In this document: piece by piece, positions 1 through 11,897 of the stretch | How the letters are laid out: every line of letters starts with the position of its first letter | Position numbering within the stretch: position 1 is the stretch's first letter | From: Phytoseiulus persimilis | Lineage: Eukaryota; Arthropoda; Arachnida; Mesostigmata; Phytoseiidae | DNA: 64,000 nt | Assembly: GCA_037576195.1 (NCBI GenBank) | Contig: CM075103.1 | Coordinates: forward strand, 11,160,001-11,224,000 | Reading direction: 5' to 3' | Made by a program: the position numbers and the translations under genes | Notes under the pieces: model-generated | Databases searched by the model: none | Told to the model about the DNA's origin: nothing | What the model saw: only the letters and a program-made list of their open reading frames with translations

Positions 1-439
1 TTATAATCTTCCATAAGCCCGAGCTTGATACAACCGTGGATTCCTGGAATAACTCCGAGATGTCACTAAAACATCAGGACGACTAGCTCCGGAAGCTCGG
101 TCAAGTACTCCGCGCGTTTGGCTTGGGAAGATGGGGTTCGGAGGGGGGAGGTCGGATGCGTTCTGTCGCTCCGAGATACTCGCTTTGGATCACGCCGCAA
201 GTATCATGCCGATACGATCAAACGCGCGGTAGGCTGTCAAGCCCCGGTACACAGCGACCTTGAGAAGACGCCGAGGAATCTGTCCAACCTAACATCGCGA
301 CAGAAGGCCTCATCCTGGAGATTTCTCCATCGGTCATTCACTTCCAGAGACGAACAAAGTCTGATTTGCAATGATATAGATATCAGGGCTGGTAGTTTGG
401 CCCGATTGCCTCGCACCAATCCTCGGCCGCGATGAAAAG

Positions 440-1837
440 GTGAATGCGAACACCTCCGTTATTCCGGACAGTCAGCCTACGATGACACTCGTTCCAGGTG
501 ATATACCATTCGTGAATGTGTCCTTCCCTGGCACGCACGATTCGGGTTCCTACAGAACTTCCGCTCGGGTAACGACTTTGGTGGACTACTATATTTATTC
601 ACAAGAAGAAGATATCTTCAACCAATTGATGTACGGATCGCGGTTCTTCGATCTGCGCATAGGGTTCATTCATTCAAATGGCAAGGCTGGTATGGTTCCC
701 TGAAGCTTGAACGACGCGCTCGTGACGCCACAGAAGCGAGACTCATATCGAACATGGGAAGAAGTCACAGCATCATAACTCCGGCTACCGGCTCGCTTGT
801 AACGAAGTCCACTCCAATCCTCCAGTCTCAGACGGGTTTCGAATCGTCCATGGCATCTTCATCACGGAAACCGAAGTCAAGACTGTGTTTGACGACGTGA
901 AGGATTTCTTGAGGCTTTACCCGAACGAGATCATTCTGCTAGACATGCATCGTTTTGCCGTTGGGAGTTGGAATCGAGAAGTTTTCGACCTATTCGCCGG
1001 CTTCATAGAGGAAGAGCTCGGTAAAGTTTCACCCACATAGACTGATGTTCTCCTCGGAACTCAGGAAATATATACATGTAAGGAACCCCAGTTTCCTCTC
1101 GATCGCACCTGGGCGTAGATAGAGACTTCCTATGTTGAGATACCATTCGATCTCAAAGAGCGTTCATCCAGGGTCGCTGATTATTCGCGACGATCCTTCA
1201 CGAAGAACGCTGAACGAAATCTTGGCAACTGGACGGCGGGTGCTCATAACTTGGAACGAAGCCTCTCCACAACGGTGAGTCGCGTAGCCTTCACAGAGGA
1301 TCTATCGTCACGACACGCTCCCCTTTAGTCAATCTGACCCATCTGCAACCATCGATCGTGAACTTCAACGAGCCCACCAGAAGCCATATACATTTCCAGG
1401 TACTTCCGCGGAGTCGTGAATATCTGGGCCAACAGCGATGAAATCCAGCCCACGTATGAGTACTTAAAAGAGAACCTCCCTCTGAAATCACAAAGCGGTT
1501 GGCTCTACTCGGCTATGGCCGAACTGACCCCGCAAGGTGAATTCCCGAGTTCACTTGAGAATATAGAATCGCGCTCAATGATATCTTAACCGACACTCAC
1601 CGGAGGATACGTGGGCTTACTTCAGGTTTCTGGAATGTAGTATTTGATACATACGGCGGGGGTCTCCGCGGGCTTGCAGATAAGCACAATTTCGAAACCA
1701 TGCTGTGGTTTCGAAATGATCCCATTGTCCGCTCGAGCTCCACCATCATCGCAGTGGACTTCTTCATGAGTACAGGCGTTGCAGACCTCTGCTCAAAAAT
1801 CAACCTCGAAAGAGCAGGATCTCCATCCGCGGAATGA
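440..1837 (+). CDS. PI-PLC X-domain protein, six exons (5' end open)
   Basis: This gene reads as a phosphatidylinositol-specific phospholipase C X-domain protein, the catalytic half-barrel that cleaves phosphoinositide or GPI head groups. Exons 440-689, 832-1020, 1065-1077, 1140-1274, 1400-1536 and 1626-1837 join in one frame with GT-AG introns of 44 to 142 bases; exon three is only 13 bases. The N-terminal part shows VSFPGTHDSGSY with the first catalytic His, then QLMYGSRFFDLRIGF. Exon two has FRIVHGIF with the likely second His, then YPNEIILLDMHRF. Later come LATGRRVLITWNE, VFDTYGGGLRGLADKHNF and IIAVDFFMSTGVADLC, in family order up to a TGA at 1837. No calcium-binding C2 or Y half is visible, which resembles the PLCXD group. 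The first in-frame ATG is at 482 and an upstream signal-peptide exon may be missing. Domain identity is strong; the 5' end is unresolved. Confidence 0.82.
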
Positions 1838-4162
1838 TCCTCTACGGTGGTGTTGAATTCTTCGAAATGGGAACGATGTCACTTTCCTTGCCGAAGTTAC
1901 GGATATCTTGGTACGTGAGGGATCTTAATAAACTGCCTCTATGTCCCCTTCCCTCGCAAAGCTATCATTCTCAGCTGACAGCGACTCGCGAGAGGAGTCT
2001 GAACCCACTCTGAGAGGCCGCGTCTACCAAACGCCGAGGAAAAATCCTGCTCCATGCAGAATCTCATGCACAGATGACCACCACTGTTTGGAGCCGAAAT
2101 GTCCGCGGACGCCATGTCTGGGACCGGGGAGTCTCGGAGCCAGAATGTCTTGGCGCCGAAATGTCCGCGGCCGAAGCATCTCGATCCTTGGATGTTTAGC
2201 GCGGCCCGAAATCCCCGGATTCGCTTTTGAGTCGCGGTCCGGAGAGCGTGGACTCCAGGAGAGAGGGGCAACGGTGGGAGACCAACCGGGAATCGAGGGC
2301 TCGATGAGACAATCGAGAAACGGCAGGTTAGTTATATCGAATCTCAGTACTGTTGTACACCTCGATGAGACGAGCCACGCTCAGCTTGAACAGAACGAAG
2401 CTCCCCTCAACCGTCCCGACTCCGACGTACTTCAACGAAGCTCGACGCAGTGGGTGGTTCGTGAAGGGAAACAGATTCTCGCCCGAAGATCTTCACCCGA
2501 AGAAGGCATTGATCAGTAATCAGCCTTCAAGATTCAAACCTTGGGGCAAAGTTCTCCCGAGTCAGCTCATCCCCAGCCCTCGCTGGGTTGCAAGTTACCA
2601 CGTGGTCCTGCGTCCTCCCGCCGGTGCACAGATGAGGATTGGAGGCTCAAATATGCTCCCGGTTACCTGAACTCTCCCGAAGCGGTCTTCTGAAGATGAC
2701 AGACTGTGGACGCGGGAGCCTACCACCGCTTGCGAGTCATTATGGCCGGAGGACACTTTCGTGAACACGCCCTCATTTTCTGCATTCCAGCACTCCGGTT
2801 GATGCCCACTCGCTGCTGCTCCGGGGATCACCGATACGGTGCTTCAAGTGCCCGCCAGCAGCTTTTGAGACGAAGTTCCATTTTCCAGAGACCGATCCTC
2901 CATTCTGCTTAACTTCAATGTTCAGAGCTTTAGACCTCATCAAGGAGATTTGGTGTTTCAATCTTGATGAAGTCATCGGTGTTCATCAACGAGGAACGGG
3001 GACCGCTTGTTTGCGGTGATTCCATGTTCAATCCTAAACAGAAGGCTGACAAAATTAGGCTCTCATCCTCCATGCATGAGGAATTTAGTTTGACTCGAGC
3101 GAATAGATGATACCACAGCTCGACAAATCATCAAACCTGCACAGATCTTGTATTCACTAGAAATCTAGTCCCGGTAAACTGCTTGTGACGTCCCTTTTTT
3201 CAGCTATCATCAGCTATGTTTGGATCCAAGAATGAACTACATTCTCGCAGATACTAATCGAGCGGTCAACGACGAATATTCTTCCGGGAACAATTTCTGA
3301 CATTTCTACTTTGATCACTTGCCTTGGTTAGAGTTGTGACCAGTCAAACGAAAGCTTCGCAACAGGTGGGCTTCGAAACTGTGCCTGGTTGATCTGATCT
3401 CAGCAATTCTCATGGGTGAAAATGCATTGGTCTTCGGTGGTGAATGCTACCACAGTCTAGTATTTCGACATCCGGAATGATACCTGCGACGTATCCTAAG
3501 TCTGAGAGTTAACGGTCGACTTCTGAGCCATGATACCGTATAGCGCATAGGTTCTCATGAAGTAGAGCATGGCACACAAGTAAGCAATACAAATCATGGA
3601 GTAATGCCCGAAGCAACGTCGCCCGATCGAGTGGATGGACGAAGTCTGCATCTCGCGTTTAGCCACCGAAGTTCGCCTTTCCAAGAAATTGGCAGAGGAA
3701 TGCGAGCCTCAAGGGAGACATTATTTTTCTCGCTGCATGGAAAAGATTGGTCTCGAGAAACTCCTTAGGAGGAGCCCCAGAATCGTCGTTTGTGCATTTT
3801 CGCACTCAGAAAGGAACTATATTGCGAGAACGTGGTCCCCGATGACAAAACTCATAACAATGCGAACGTAATTGATTCGGTGATCATGACGTGTTTGCAT
3901 CTGGAATGATCTTCGTTCGTGGACGAAAAGGCAACATTCTGATTCGGCAAAATCGCATCGTTTCTGATCGCGATCAGAACAACGCATTTCGGCTGGTCTG
4001 CGGCCGCCGTCCACAATCGATTCAGAAGCCGCCTTCTCCAGTTGAACGAACATCTTGATCCGATCGCGTCGTTGGCGAGACATTCGTGCATTCATTGCTT
4101 TCCAGGGTCCAGTAGGAGCTGAGCCGGGGTCCGACCAAGCGATGCCCTCCCTCCCCCGCACG
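1838..4162. other. Intergenic, no supported gene
   Basis: Short ORFs occur on both strands (for example 1941-2519 on plus), but none has a recognisable domain, signal peptide or convincing splice context. A weak hydrophobic stretch lies on the minus strand near 3,540-3,600. Confidence 0.4.
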
Positions 4163-4232
4163 GAATAAAATCGCCGTCGAATCAGGTCGGATCCCATCGA
4201 ACAGCAGGTGAGAACAGTTCCAACAGTCCGGA

Positions 4233-4412
4233 ATGCGTGCCCTCGTCGTTCTCCTTATTGTGGTTCTCTCCTTCTCATCGAGCTCCGCCCTCATCAGGGA
4301 GAAACTGCTCCTCGGAGGAGCCGCGGTGGGATTCGCTGGAGCCATCGGTGCTGCTAATGGCTTTCTCGCGGGATCCGCGTTGCCCGCTATGATGATGCGC
4401 CAGCGCCAGTAA
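4233..4412 (+). CDS. Small glycine/alanine-rich secreted peptide, 59 aa
   Basis: An ATG at 4233 opens a 59-residue protein with a clear signal peptide (MRALVVLLIVVLSFSSSSA), followed by a Gly/Ala-rich hydrophobic stretch (LLLGGAAVGFAGAIGAANGF) and a short basic end MMMRQRQ. The stop is TAA at 4410. The last codons contain a perfect splice donor (CA|GTAAGT at 4408-4413), so the true protein could continue in a downstream exon; an AATAAA at 4720-4725 is close enough to end either version. The mature composition recalls glycine-rich antimicrobial, silk or cuticular peptides, but no family match is claimed. It is shorter than usual ORF cut-offs. Confidence 0.55.
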   Translation: MRALVVLLIVVLSFSSSSALIREKLLLGGAAVGFAGAIGAANGFLAGSALPAMMMRQRQ

Positions 4413-4719
4413 GTTGAACGAAGCGAACAGTCAAGCGAGTCGATCATGTTTTCCCGAGTTTGTGTTGGAGGGAGGACTCTATTCACTCAGCCTCTGCATT
4501 TTCCCAGCGATGAACCCCGGCGCGAAAGCCACGTGCACTATCACGAGAGTCCCGTTAAAATTCTGCACGAGCCAATCGGAGTGGTGCACTTCCCTTTGGG
4601 ATACGGGTGGGTTTCAGAATGGTGATCTGAAATGGATCGGTTTCGGCTTCAGGCCGAAGAATCATCCGCGGATGAAGTTCCAATCCATGTGTATAGTAGG
4701 TCTATTGTGGTTTCTCGTC

Positions 4720-4725
4720 AATAAA
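4720..4725 (+). promoter_or_regulatory. Poly(A) signal AATAAA
   Basis: An exact AATAAA lies about 310 bases after the stop of the small secreted peptide gene on the same strand. Confidence 0.4.
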
Positions 4726-6632
4726 TTTGTATCGATAGCGTATAACATCTCCTGTTCTCCCTCGGGAGGGGTACTGATGCTCCCATGAAATAATATTCAG
4801 CTAGATCCCGTGCTCACGAAGAAGGCCCGAGACATCATGCAGTGACGATATGAGCCACTCCAATCAATATACGGGGACTATTTCGGATATGTGTGACATG
4901 CATTAGAGAGACAAATTTTCGGTGATAAATTCTTCAGGGATTCTTGTCTCATGAACCTCATGAAGTCGATCAAACCGGTTTGCGGATGAAGTCCCCTCTC
5001 ATGAGTGTCTGTTCACGGAGGACCATGACCGTCGTCACGTTTGAGCGAGCCGCACAGAACACAACTAAATTCAGAATATTCGTGGAATGCGTTCCAACTC
5101 TTCCCAGTCGAAAATTCACATCCAAGACAACTTACGCGACCATGATGAAAAACGAATGAGAGTCGGACGCGAGCGCTGTTTGTGAGAGCGACAGCGATTG
5201 TTCTTTGTATAACGTAATTTTCGACTCAGAATCGAGGGCATGAGCCCAATTCCATGAAGCAATGCGCTCCGGCTTCTGACGGCTCACCACGACCGGACTT
5301 ATAGTTTTCCTTCTTTTTGAGTACCAACTCCTTGAATATTTTCGGGCCACAGCTGCAGAAGAAACCGTCGGCTAAAAGCGTCTGTGCTGACCTATCATAG
5401 AGTTTGGGATAGTATTGAAGCGCTACTAAGAAGCGCGCTCCGCGTCAGAGATGACCACAATCATATAACTGAGCTTGATGCAGAACTCTCGCAAATGAAG
5501 TCTAGCAGCGAGCAACCGGGCTGTCCGGGCCGTCCGACACAGATATCAATCGCCAATGAACGGAGAATGAGGTTTTCATGTCCAGTCACGCCGCACTGTG
5601 ATAGCAGGCAAGGGAGGAATTGACTCATCCGCTGGATCCAGCGCCCCTTTAACTGCTGTAGATCGAGCTCCACTTCCGTAGATTTCGGGAAGTGGCGCCG
5701 TTTTGTCGGGTTTTGTGACCTTTGTATGGCTTTTCCAAGAAACGCTGTCAACAATGAGCACGGATTCCTTGGAGCGACAGGTTCTCCAAAATAAAATCCG
5801 AGGAGGATGGACTCGCAGCAGATCAGTTCGGTGCCTGTTGACGTCGATGATGGGGCGTGGGCTATCTCCTTCTCGATCAACCGGAACAGTACCGAGCTGG
5901 AAGCTGTCATCCAATCCTGAGGTCGGCTCCAGTGCCAGTCGCCGCGGAGTAGCGATGTCACTCAAGGCAGAATCACCTACAGTCGGATATTGTTGATTCG
6001 CAACCTTCTGATTTCGAAGCTGATGGGACAGGATGTTCTTGAGCTAGCGATAAGATCAAAGACTCTCTAACCTGTAAGAACGTCGATGACTCATAACTTG
6101 CAGCGAGCGTTCCTCGAGGCACCCCAACTGAATCGAGAACCGGTGACTTATCACTCAGAACTTTTGTCTCAACATCGCTACCCGAGTTTCGAAGCTGCTG
6201 GGAGATTCGACTTTTTTCAGTTGTCAAACATCGGTAGGAAGCAGCTGCTCGCTGAATAACAGCAGCTAGGATGTTTCCATTTCTGATGCACACAGTTCCC
6301 GAGTGGACTGACAGAAATAAGTTGAACTCGCGAATCAAGCTCCTCATCGAGATCGGCTGCTTGTCCTGTGAACAGTATGTCCTTCGGTCCAGCCCAGATT
6401 GGGTGAACAGGGAGACTTGGACAAAAAGTCAGGTTTTCGCAAGAGACAGCAGCCGATATTCGACATCTGACGGGTATCAGCTGTCGACGAGCAGCGGAAA
6501 ACAACTCGGTTCATGACAGCACTCACCCAGCTTGACATGTTTCTGGAACAAGTGGCACATTCAATTGGAGCGTTTGAAAAACACCCCAGCAGAGGAATCG
6601 TTACTGAAATCGATTGCTCGCATACTGCAGAG
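4726..6632. other. Intergenic, overlapping uninterpreted ORFs
   Basis: Two overlapping minus-strand frames of 129 and 166 codons (5,461-5,965) both begin at non-ATG codons and show no domain. I see no signal peptide, repeat or transposon motif here. Confidence 0.35.
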
Positions 6633-6640
6633 TATATGAG
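6633..6640 (+). promoter_or_regulatory. TATA-like box of the 6,687 gene
   Basis: The sequence TATATGAG lies 54 bases before the ATG. Its position and form match the TATAAG boxes seen before four other secreted-peptide genes in this window. Confidence 0.5.
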
Positions 6641-6686
6641 CAGAACCCACAACCCGATCCGTTAACTCATCTGTGCTCAATACAGA

Positions 6687-6875
6687 ATGAAATCTCTCTT
6701 GCTCCTCCTGCTGGTGGTCTGCATATTCTCCTCGGCAGTCTATGCTCAGAACATGACGACACCGGACCCATACAACAAAGTCATATCAGGAATCAGGGAA
6801 TACTTCGACGATATCAGGGAGGCCCTTGAGGGATTCTTCAACAGAGGACGTACCACAATGAGACCCATGAACTGA
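6687..6875 (+). CDS. Small secreted peptide, 62 aa
   Basis: A single-exon gene starting at a true ATG. The first 20 residues are a textbook signal peptide (MKSLLLLLLVVCIFSSAVYA) with predicted cleavage before Gln. The mature part is about 42 residues: a Thr/Pro linker, an acidic amphipathic segment (ISGIREYFDDIREALEGFF) that would form one helix, and a basic Arg/Thr/Met tail. There are no mature cysteines. A TATA-like box lies 54 bases upstream and the AATAAA signal starts on the base after the stop codon, so the transcript would be extremely compact. The function is unknown; a secreted helical peptide such as an antimicrobial or glandular product is only a guess. Confidence 0.75.
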   Translation: MKSLLLLLLVVCIFSSAVYAQNMTTPDPYNKVISGIREYFDDIREALEGFFNRGRTTMRPMN

Positions 6876-6881
6876 AATAAA
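6876..6881 (+). promoter_or_regulatory. Poly(A) signal directly after stop codon
   Basis: AATAAA begins immediately after the TGA of the 62-residue secreted peptide, implying a 3' untranslated region of only a few tens of bases. Confidence 0.6.
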
Positions 6882-8754
6882 CCGCAAGGAAATCGTGCAT
6901 TGATTCTCTCGCTGTAAGTTGCGCACCTACACCCGCTGAGTCACCCCTAGCTTTCAAGAGCTTCCAAATTCATCATTCTTCCCTTCAACAGTCTGGATTT
7001 CTCCGAGGGTATGCTGTTCGTACAGTATCGAGTCGCGGGTATTGGAGCCACTTAGAACTTCAAGCACCCTACTGTTCTTTTGCCGAGCTGCCATTGACCC
7101 CGAGAGCACTGTGAGGAAACGAGTATGCATCATTCTTCCTCCGTTGAACTATCGTAGCCCAAGTGAACTACCTGGACCATCATCTACGCAGGTCAACTTC
7201 GATGCCGGATCTAGCGCCGACAGGCAAAAACTTCATTGGCGATGCCGAACTCGTGTAAATTCTGCCGAGATCAGCGACGATCTCCTCACTTCTGAACAGG
7301 TTCATTCGAGCAGGCTGTATGCTACCTGACAGATTCCAGATCACTGCTGGAGCCCACCGCAATCGTGGCGTCTAATTATGGAAGATGTGGGAAGGAAATG
7401 GAAGGTACGCTCTGAAGGAACCGGTCTCGTTGGGAACAGGTACTCCTCGACGGTCGCCGAGTCTGGAGTCAAAATCGAAGATCCGAACCGGAGCTAAAAA
7501 AATCTCAAACCGTATCTTGCACAACGGGACCATACGACACCGCCAGGGTTCACCCAAGCTACGACAATTCTGAAGAGGGCTATCGTTGTGCGGCAGGATC
7601 AAGAGCCATGTGTGAAATCATCAGACGGAAATCGGGCTCATTCCCTATGCCGCTGACGAATGAGAAAGCTGAGCTTTGTGATCGGAGAGCAGAGAGCTCA
7701 GAAGCGGCTCGAAGTGACTCTTGACGCGACTGCCGTTGGCCCGAAGTGTTGGGATACACCCACTTTACTGTCGCATCGACGGAACCTCGACGCGTGCAGC
7801 ACGGGGCAGCCCGTTGCGCCCGATCCTCGGAACCGTAATCTCAAGGAAACCACACCCGTCGAATGCCGTTGAGTCTCCGAGAAGCCGGAGGCACTGGCTT
7901 ATGATTCCTATCCACCATGACGCGAGCCCGAGTCATCCGATGATGCCGCTTTTTGAAAAAGACGCTGAGGAACGAAGAAAGCCGAATCATCAAGTTGCTC
8001 CGCCCAGAATCCGAGTCTTTTTCGATCGTTGAGATCGATCGGCCACCGGATCTGCGCGCCTAATGGCTGTTGCCGCTCATCGTCGTTGTGATGATTGTTG
8101 TCCGCAGATTTCGCTTGCCGTACGGAGTATTATTCGAGGCGATTCCAAGCCGTCGGAATACGACAAGTTTTCGCCGCTCTCCCACTCCTCGACGGCAAAC
8201 GATTCCAAATCCAGAGATGAACTTCTTCTTCTGGGACGCCGCGTTCCTGAGTCATTACGCCGCTTACCTATGGAGCACGATCTCGCCGTGTGCCCCCGAT
8301 CCCGCTGCTGTTCTCGTCAACCTCGAGAGCCCGTGCCGACCTGTTGCTCCACAAGTAATCGCTACAAACTGTGATGTGATGTGTACGGTGCTCGGAGATA
8401 GTTACCTGTCCGGAAGCCAGATCGGGGAACAACCTCCATTCACACTCTTCTCGAGTTGTCATCAAGCTCGGCAGTGATTGCTACTTCGGAACTTTGTCAG
8501 CGGATCAGCGACGATACAGCAGAAATCAGTGTATTCGTGACTGGCAAGACGGTGAGCGAGCTCTTCGACTAAATCACAGCAGGACTGTGTTACCGATTCG
8601 TCGGATGCTTGCGCGAGACATGAATAACAGCAACAATGACCGTTCCGCAACTCACCTGACCGAGGACAACACAGCGACAAATACTCTACGTTTCCATGCA
8701 AAACGAGCGGTACTATGTGACCAGGGTACCAGCCCAGACTTTTTAGAATTGCAG
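6882..8754 (+). other. Possible unresolved multi-exon gene
   Basis: Several stretches read like coding sequence but I could not join them. One is 7,518-7,721 (reading PYDTARVHPSYDNSEEGYRC, with further Cys residues); another is 8,501-8,551, flanked by TTGTCAG and GTGAGC, reading SDDTAEISVFVTGKT. A hydrophobic run LLPLIVVVMIVVR near 8,065-8,105 could be a membrane anchor. Competing frames look equally plausible in places, so no CDS is asserted. Confidence 0.25.
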
Positions 8755-8968
8755 AATGGTTCGGCGCAAGGTCTGTGAGCTGGATGACTTGCGGGGGTCC
8801 TATATGTACCACTCGGAGCCGCGTGAGAGCCTGGGACCTTTTAAGGGTGGAACGTTTCAGAGAAAATACTATGAAAAGACGTTTTTCCACTTGAATAAGA
8901 TTATCACCATTGAGATTATCAACTGGTCGACCGCACAAATGGGAGGGTTCAACGAGGGGATCAGCTAA
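8755..8968 (+). CDS. Candidate terminal exon, unknown protein
   Basis: An open frame of 70 codons follows a good acceptor (TTTTTAGAATTGCAG). It has an internal ATG at 8756 and a TAA at 8966. The protein is rich in aromatic and beta-branched residues (GPFKGGTFQRKYYEKTFFHL, then NKIITIEIINWST), suggesting a beta-sandwich-like domain, but I do not recognise a family. A 158-codon minus-strand frame overlaps it, starts at a non-ATG codon and looks less likely. Confidence is low because no upstream exon is fixed. Confidence 0.28.
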
Positions 8969-9789
8969 TTCGAGAAAACCCTACGTTTCCTATTCGAAAA
9001 AATGCAGTTTTCGAGCTGTTTTGAGTGATTTCAGGAAAAAGGTCCGCAGGGTGGCATCTTCCAGTCGGAAATTTTCGAGCCCGATTTTGGTTTGACCATA
9101 ACTTTGCCCATTCTTGGATTTCTCTCAAAAATCGTGGAGTGACCGATGGGAGATTTCGAGGCGGTCCCTTTTCGAAGCGGATGTGATGAGAATTGCGGCC
9201 AGGAGATGGTCCTGAAAATGACCCACAATCTTCTTGATATCCTCGCAAGAGTTATCGGGTAAACGTCAAATTTTACCGGATTGGTGGTCACGTGGTGGTT
9301 GCATTCGGTGCGCGAAAGGAATCCGGTTACCCGCCACAGAGCCTATAGGGGTTATCTCGTCCCCTCGAAAAATCATAACCTATCGTGTCTAACCCTTTTT
9401 CACGGCCCTGTGCGTTGGCTAGTTCCGTTTTCCTCGCATTTCCTCTCGTAACTGCTCAACGAGGCGGGATTGAGGATATCTCCTTAGGCGGGAATCACTC
9501 GGGGATGGGTGGATCATCCAAATATTTGGCTGCCAGTTCGATCCGTTGATTTTTGATATACCCCGCAAATCACCCTCATTCAGTTTTCCGCCCTCGGTCG
9601 CCCTGGACACCGAATAAATCCTCGGAAATAAATTCACCGAAAAGAATCTTGATACGTTCGGTTTCCATTTTTCGAGGGAACGAGACAACTTCAAGCGGTC
9701 CTCTGGCGACTGACCAGCTTCCTCTTGCGCGTCGAAAGCGACCCCTCGAGTCCAATATGGTGGAAGGGAATTCCTTCTGACTGACCCCG
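8969..9789. other. Unassigned, probably decayed repeat
   Basis: The stretch has many TTCGAAAA and CTCGAAA-type words and no credible gene. It lies just beyond the 3' side of an R1-like relic and may be part of another old repeat; nothing in it is diagnostic. Confidence 0.3.
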
Positions 9790-11149
9790 GAGATGGAACT
9801 GTGGTTTGCTACCCCGGGAGTGTGGCGACTCCATGGAAACCTCCCGCATCTTTCTCGATGTCCACGTGCGCTCAAGTTTCTGCCTCTTCCTCGGTGGGAC
9901 CGCACGGGCGGTTCCTTTACTTGTTTTCCTCGTAGAGCTGCATTTGTTCTTGTGTCAGCAACGGCCATGGCAGCGTCCGCGCGAGTACCTGATGAGCCAC
10001 AGTCGAGACAGCTCTGCAACATCTTGTGATGCGGATTGCCGGAATTCTCCGCGCGGTTTTCCCGGATTCGAATTCGGCTTGTCCTTACACTGGGGACGCA
10101 TATAACGCGATAGATTCCGCGACTACCGCGAGCACGCGTCTCTGCTCTTCGAGCGCTCCGTGGGTTCGGGGGAGAAGTCTCGCTATATCCGTCGCTGCCT
10201 TCCTGGAGACCGTTCGTACATGTTCAACACCGATGCGTGCAGCTTGAATGTGAGCCCCTAGATATCTGGCTGACTATTGGGGCTGATTATCGTGTCGCTG
10301 AAGTTGGATGCGCGGGGTCCTGTCGGTACTTTTCCTGAAAAGCATCGCGGCGTCCGTCTTCTCGGGCGCTGATTAAGGTTTGTTGGCTTGCATCCAACCC
10401 ATATTGATATCCAGAAGGGCGTCCACAATTTTCTCGAGTTCCTCTGTGGTCCTTGCTCGTACCACAAGTGCGGGATCATCGGCATAGCAAATCGTCGTGG
10501 CGCCCGCCGGCCTCTTTACCCTGAGTACGTCGTCGTACGCTGCGAACCACAGAGTGGGTCCGAGAATGGATCCCTGGGGGACTCCCGCAGATATTTCTTG
10601 AAGATCTCCTCTTCCGGCTTGTATCCATCGCTTACTCGGGTACGATGCCAGGATCCTCCGAAGACATGGAGATACCTCTCTGGATCTGAGGCGATCATGG
10701 ATTACCTTCTGTATCGAGTTGAACACGTCCCGAACGTCCAGAAGTACGGTGATGCACTGTCGTGTACTCCTCAACGGAAGATCTCTTCGGAAGATCTCTC
10801 TCATCATCTCTTCGGAGACGATATCCGTCATCCTCTCGGTTGCGGTCATCGTGGGGTCGGCCTCGTCGGAAACCGAACTCCGAGATGTTTCCGCCTTCCT
10901 CAAGTTCGTTCTGCAGTCTACGGTCGATTCTCATCTCTACTTGCTTCGCGACCGTGCTGAGCAAACAGTTGGGTCTGCAGCTGTCCTCTTTTCCTGGCTC
11001 AGGAATGAGGTTTCTTGGCGGTCCCTTCTCGCTGCATGCACTGCAGAAGGCGACGTGCGATATGCTCGCATACTTCTCGTTGGACGTCTCCGTCAGTGGA
11101 GTAGGGGGCCAGTTTGGTGATTATCACTGCAGATATAAGCGGAGAGCCT
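9790..11149 (-). mobile_element. R1-like non-LTR retrotransposon, reverse transcriptase part (relic)
   Basis: On the minus strand this is the reverse transcriptase and downstream part of an R1-clade-like non-LTR element. It runs from LIPEPGKEDSCRPNCLLSTV near 11,010 through ISEFGFRRGR near 10,870, LLDVRDVFNSIQ, GVPQGSILGPTLW and the catalytic CYADD near 10,470, then a long C-terminal stretch typical of the clade (RKAATDIARLLPRTHGALEE). At least one frameshift near 10,860 and several stops make it inactive. The 5' portion, including the endonuclease, is absent at the junction with the inverted-repeat element beginning at 11,150. The matching ORF1-like coiled coil continues beyond that insertion at 12.3-13.5 kb. 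Confidence 0.75.
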
Positions 11150-11205
11150 CTCACAAGGAGTGTGCACTAACTGTCCCACGCCGATTTCCATGCTACATAG
11201 ATGAA
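11150..11205 (+). repeat. Left terminal inverted repeat
   Basis: Begins TCACAAGGAGTGTGCACTAA and matches the complement of the right repeat at 12,239-12,294, with about nine substitutions and no gaps. Confidence 0.65.
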
Positions 11206-11416
11206 ATTTGTAAAATCATCATCATCACATCCCTTAGTCCCATTCTAAGGTTTCATTCTCATGCTTTTCCGGTATCGGACAGGTGAGAATCAAGAGTAAG
11301 ATGATCGATACATTGCCGGCCGTTTGCGTCACGTCGAGAGACGTCATTTGTGGAAGGAGAGTATCGATTAAGTATTCACCTAGTGACAGCCTGAAAAACA
11401 GACCGGATCGTGTGAG

Positions 11417-11897
11417 GTCAAAGAGACCTATCGCGTTCCTGCACGGAAAATCACCGAGTTCATGACCCATCCGAACGTCGAAAAAATCCAAAATCAAGCA
11501 ATGGAGATGGTTCTCAACAATCAGGACACCGCATTGCTTCGCTCCGATCTGGCACACGATTGCCACCTTGAATTCTCTGAACGCTCTTACCAATAGTCAA
11601 ACGATGCAGCCTATTCTAAACATGAGCGGGGAGATAGTTAGGAAGCTGTCCGCGAACCTTCAGGAGCCCAACGCTGCTTCCGGCCCATCGGTGTCAGCGT
11701 CGTTGTCGAAATACCCGAACCTTTTCATACCGTGCTCGAAATCAGGAGAATTGAACGAAAGTTTCGTCCAGAAATGGTGTGAGCAAGTCTCCAGCGAGGT
11801 CGTCAACCGTCTGCCTTCCTCCAGATGCGTGCTCCACGTGGATTCTCGGGGCCATCATACAGATTCCCAGCTGTATGGCCACTCAGGTTTTGCTTGA
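11417..11897 (+). pseudogene. Decayed DDE transposase (pogo/Tc5-like)
   Basis: Two offset reading frames (11,417-11,596 and 11,568-11,897) lie inside the inverted-repeat element. The second reads ALTNSQTMQPILNMSGEIV, then LQEPNAASGP, LFIPCSKSGEL and, 31 residues on, CVLHVDSRGHHTDS. This order (a TMQP box, a L-EP-x-GP box, SKSG and a D-S box) fits the catalytic core of the pogo/Tc5-type DDE transposases common in arthropods. The final Asp-Ser of the last box would be a catalytic position. The frame change at about 11,570 and the short length show it is broken. Assignment rests on remembered family pattern only. Confidence 0.45.

Noticed and set aside
5461-5965. Two overlapping minus frames of 129 and 166 codons
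   Set aside because: Neither starts at ATG and both look equally plausible, so neither can be supported.
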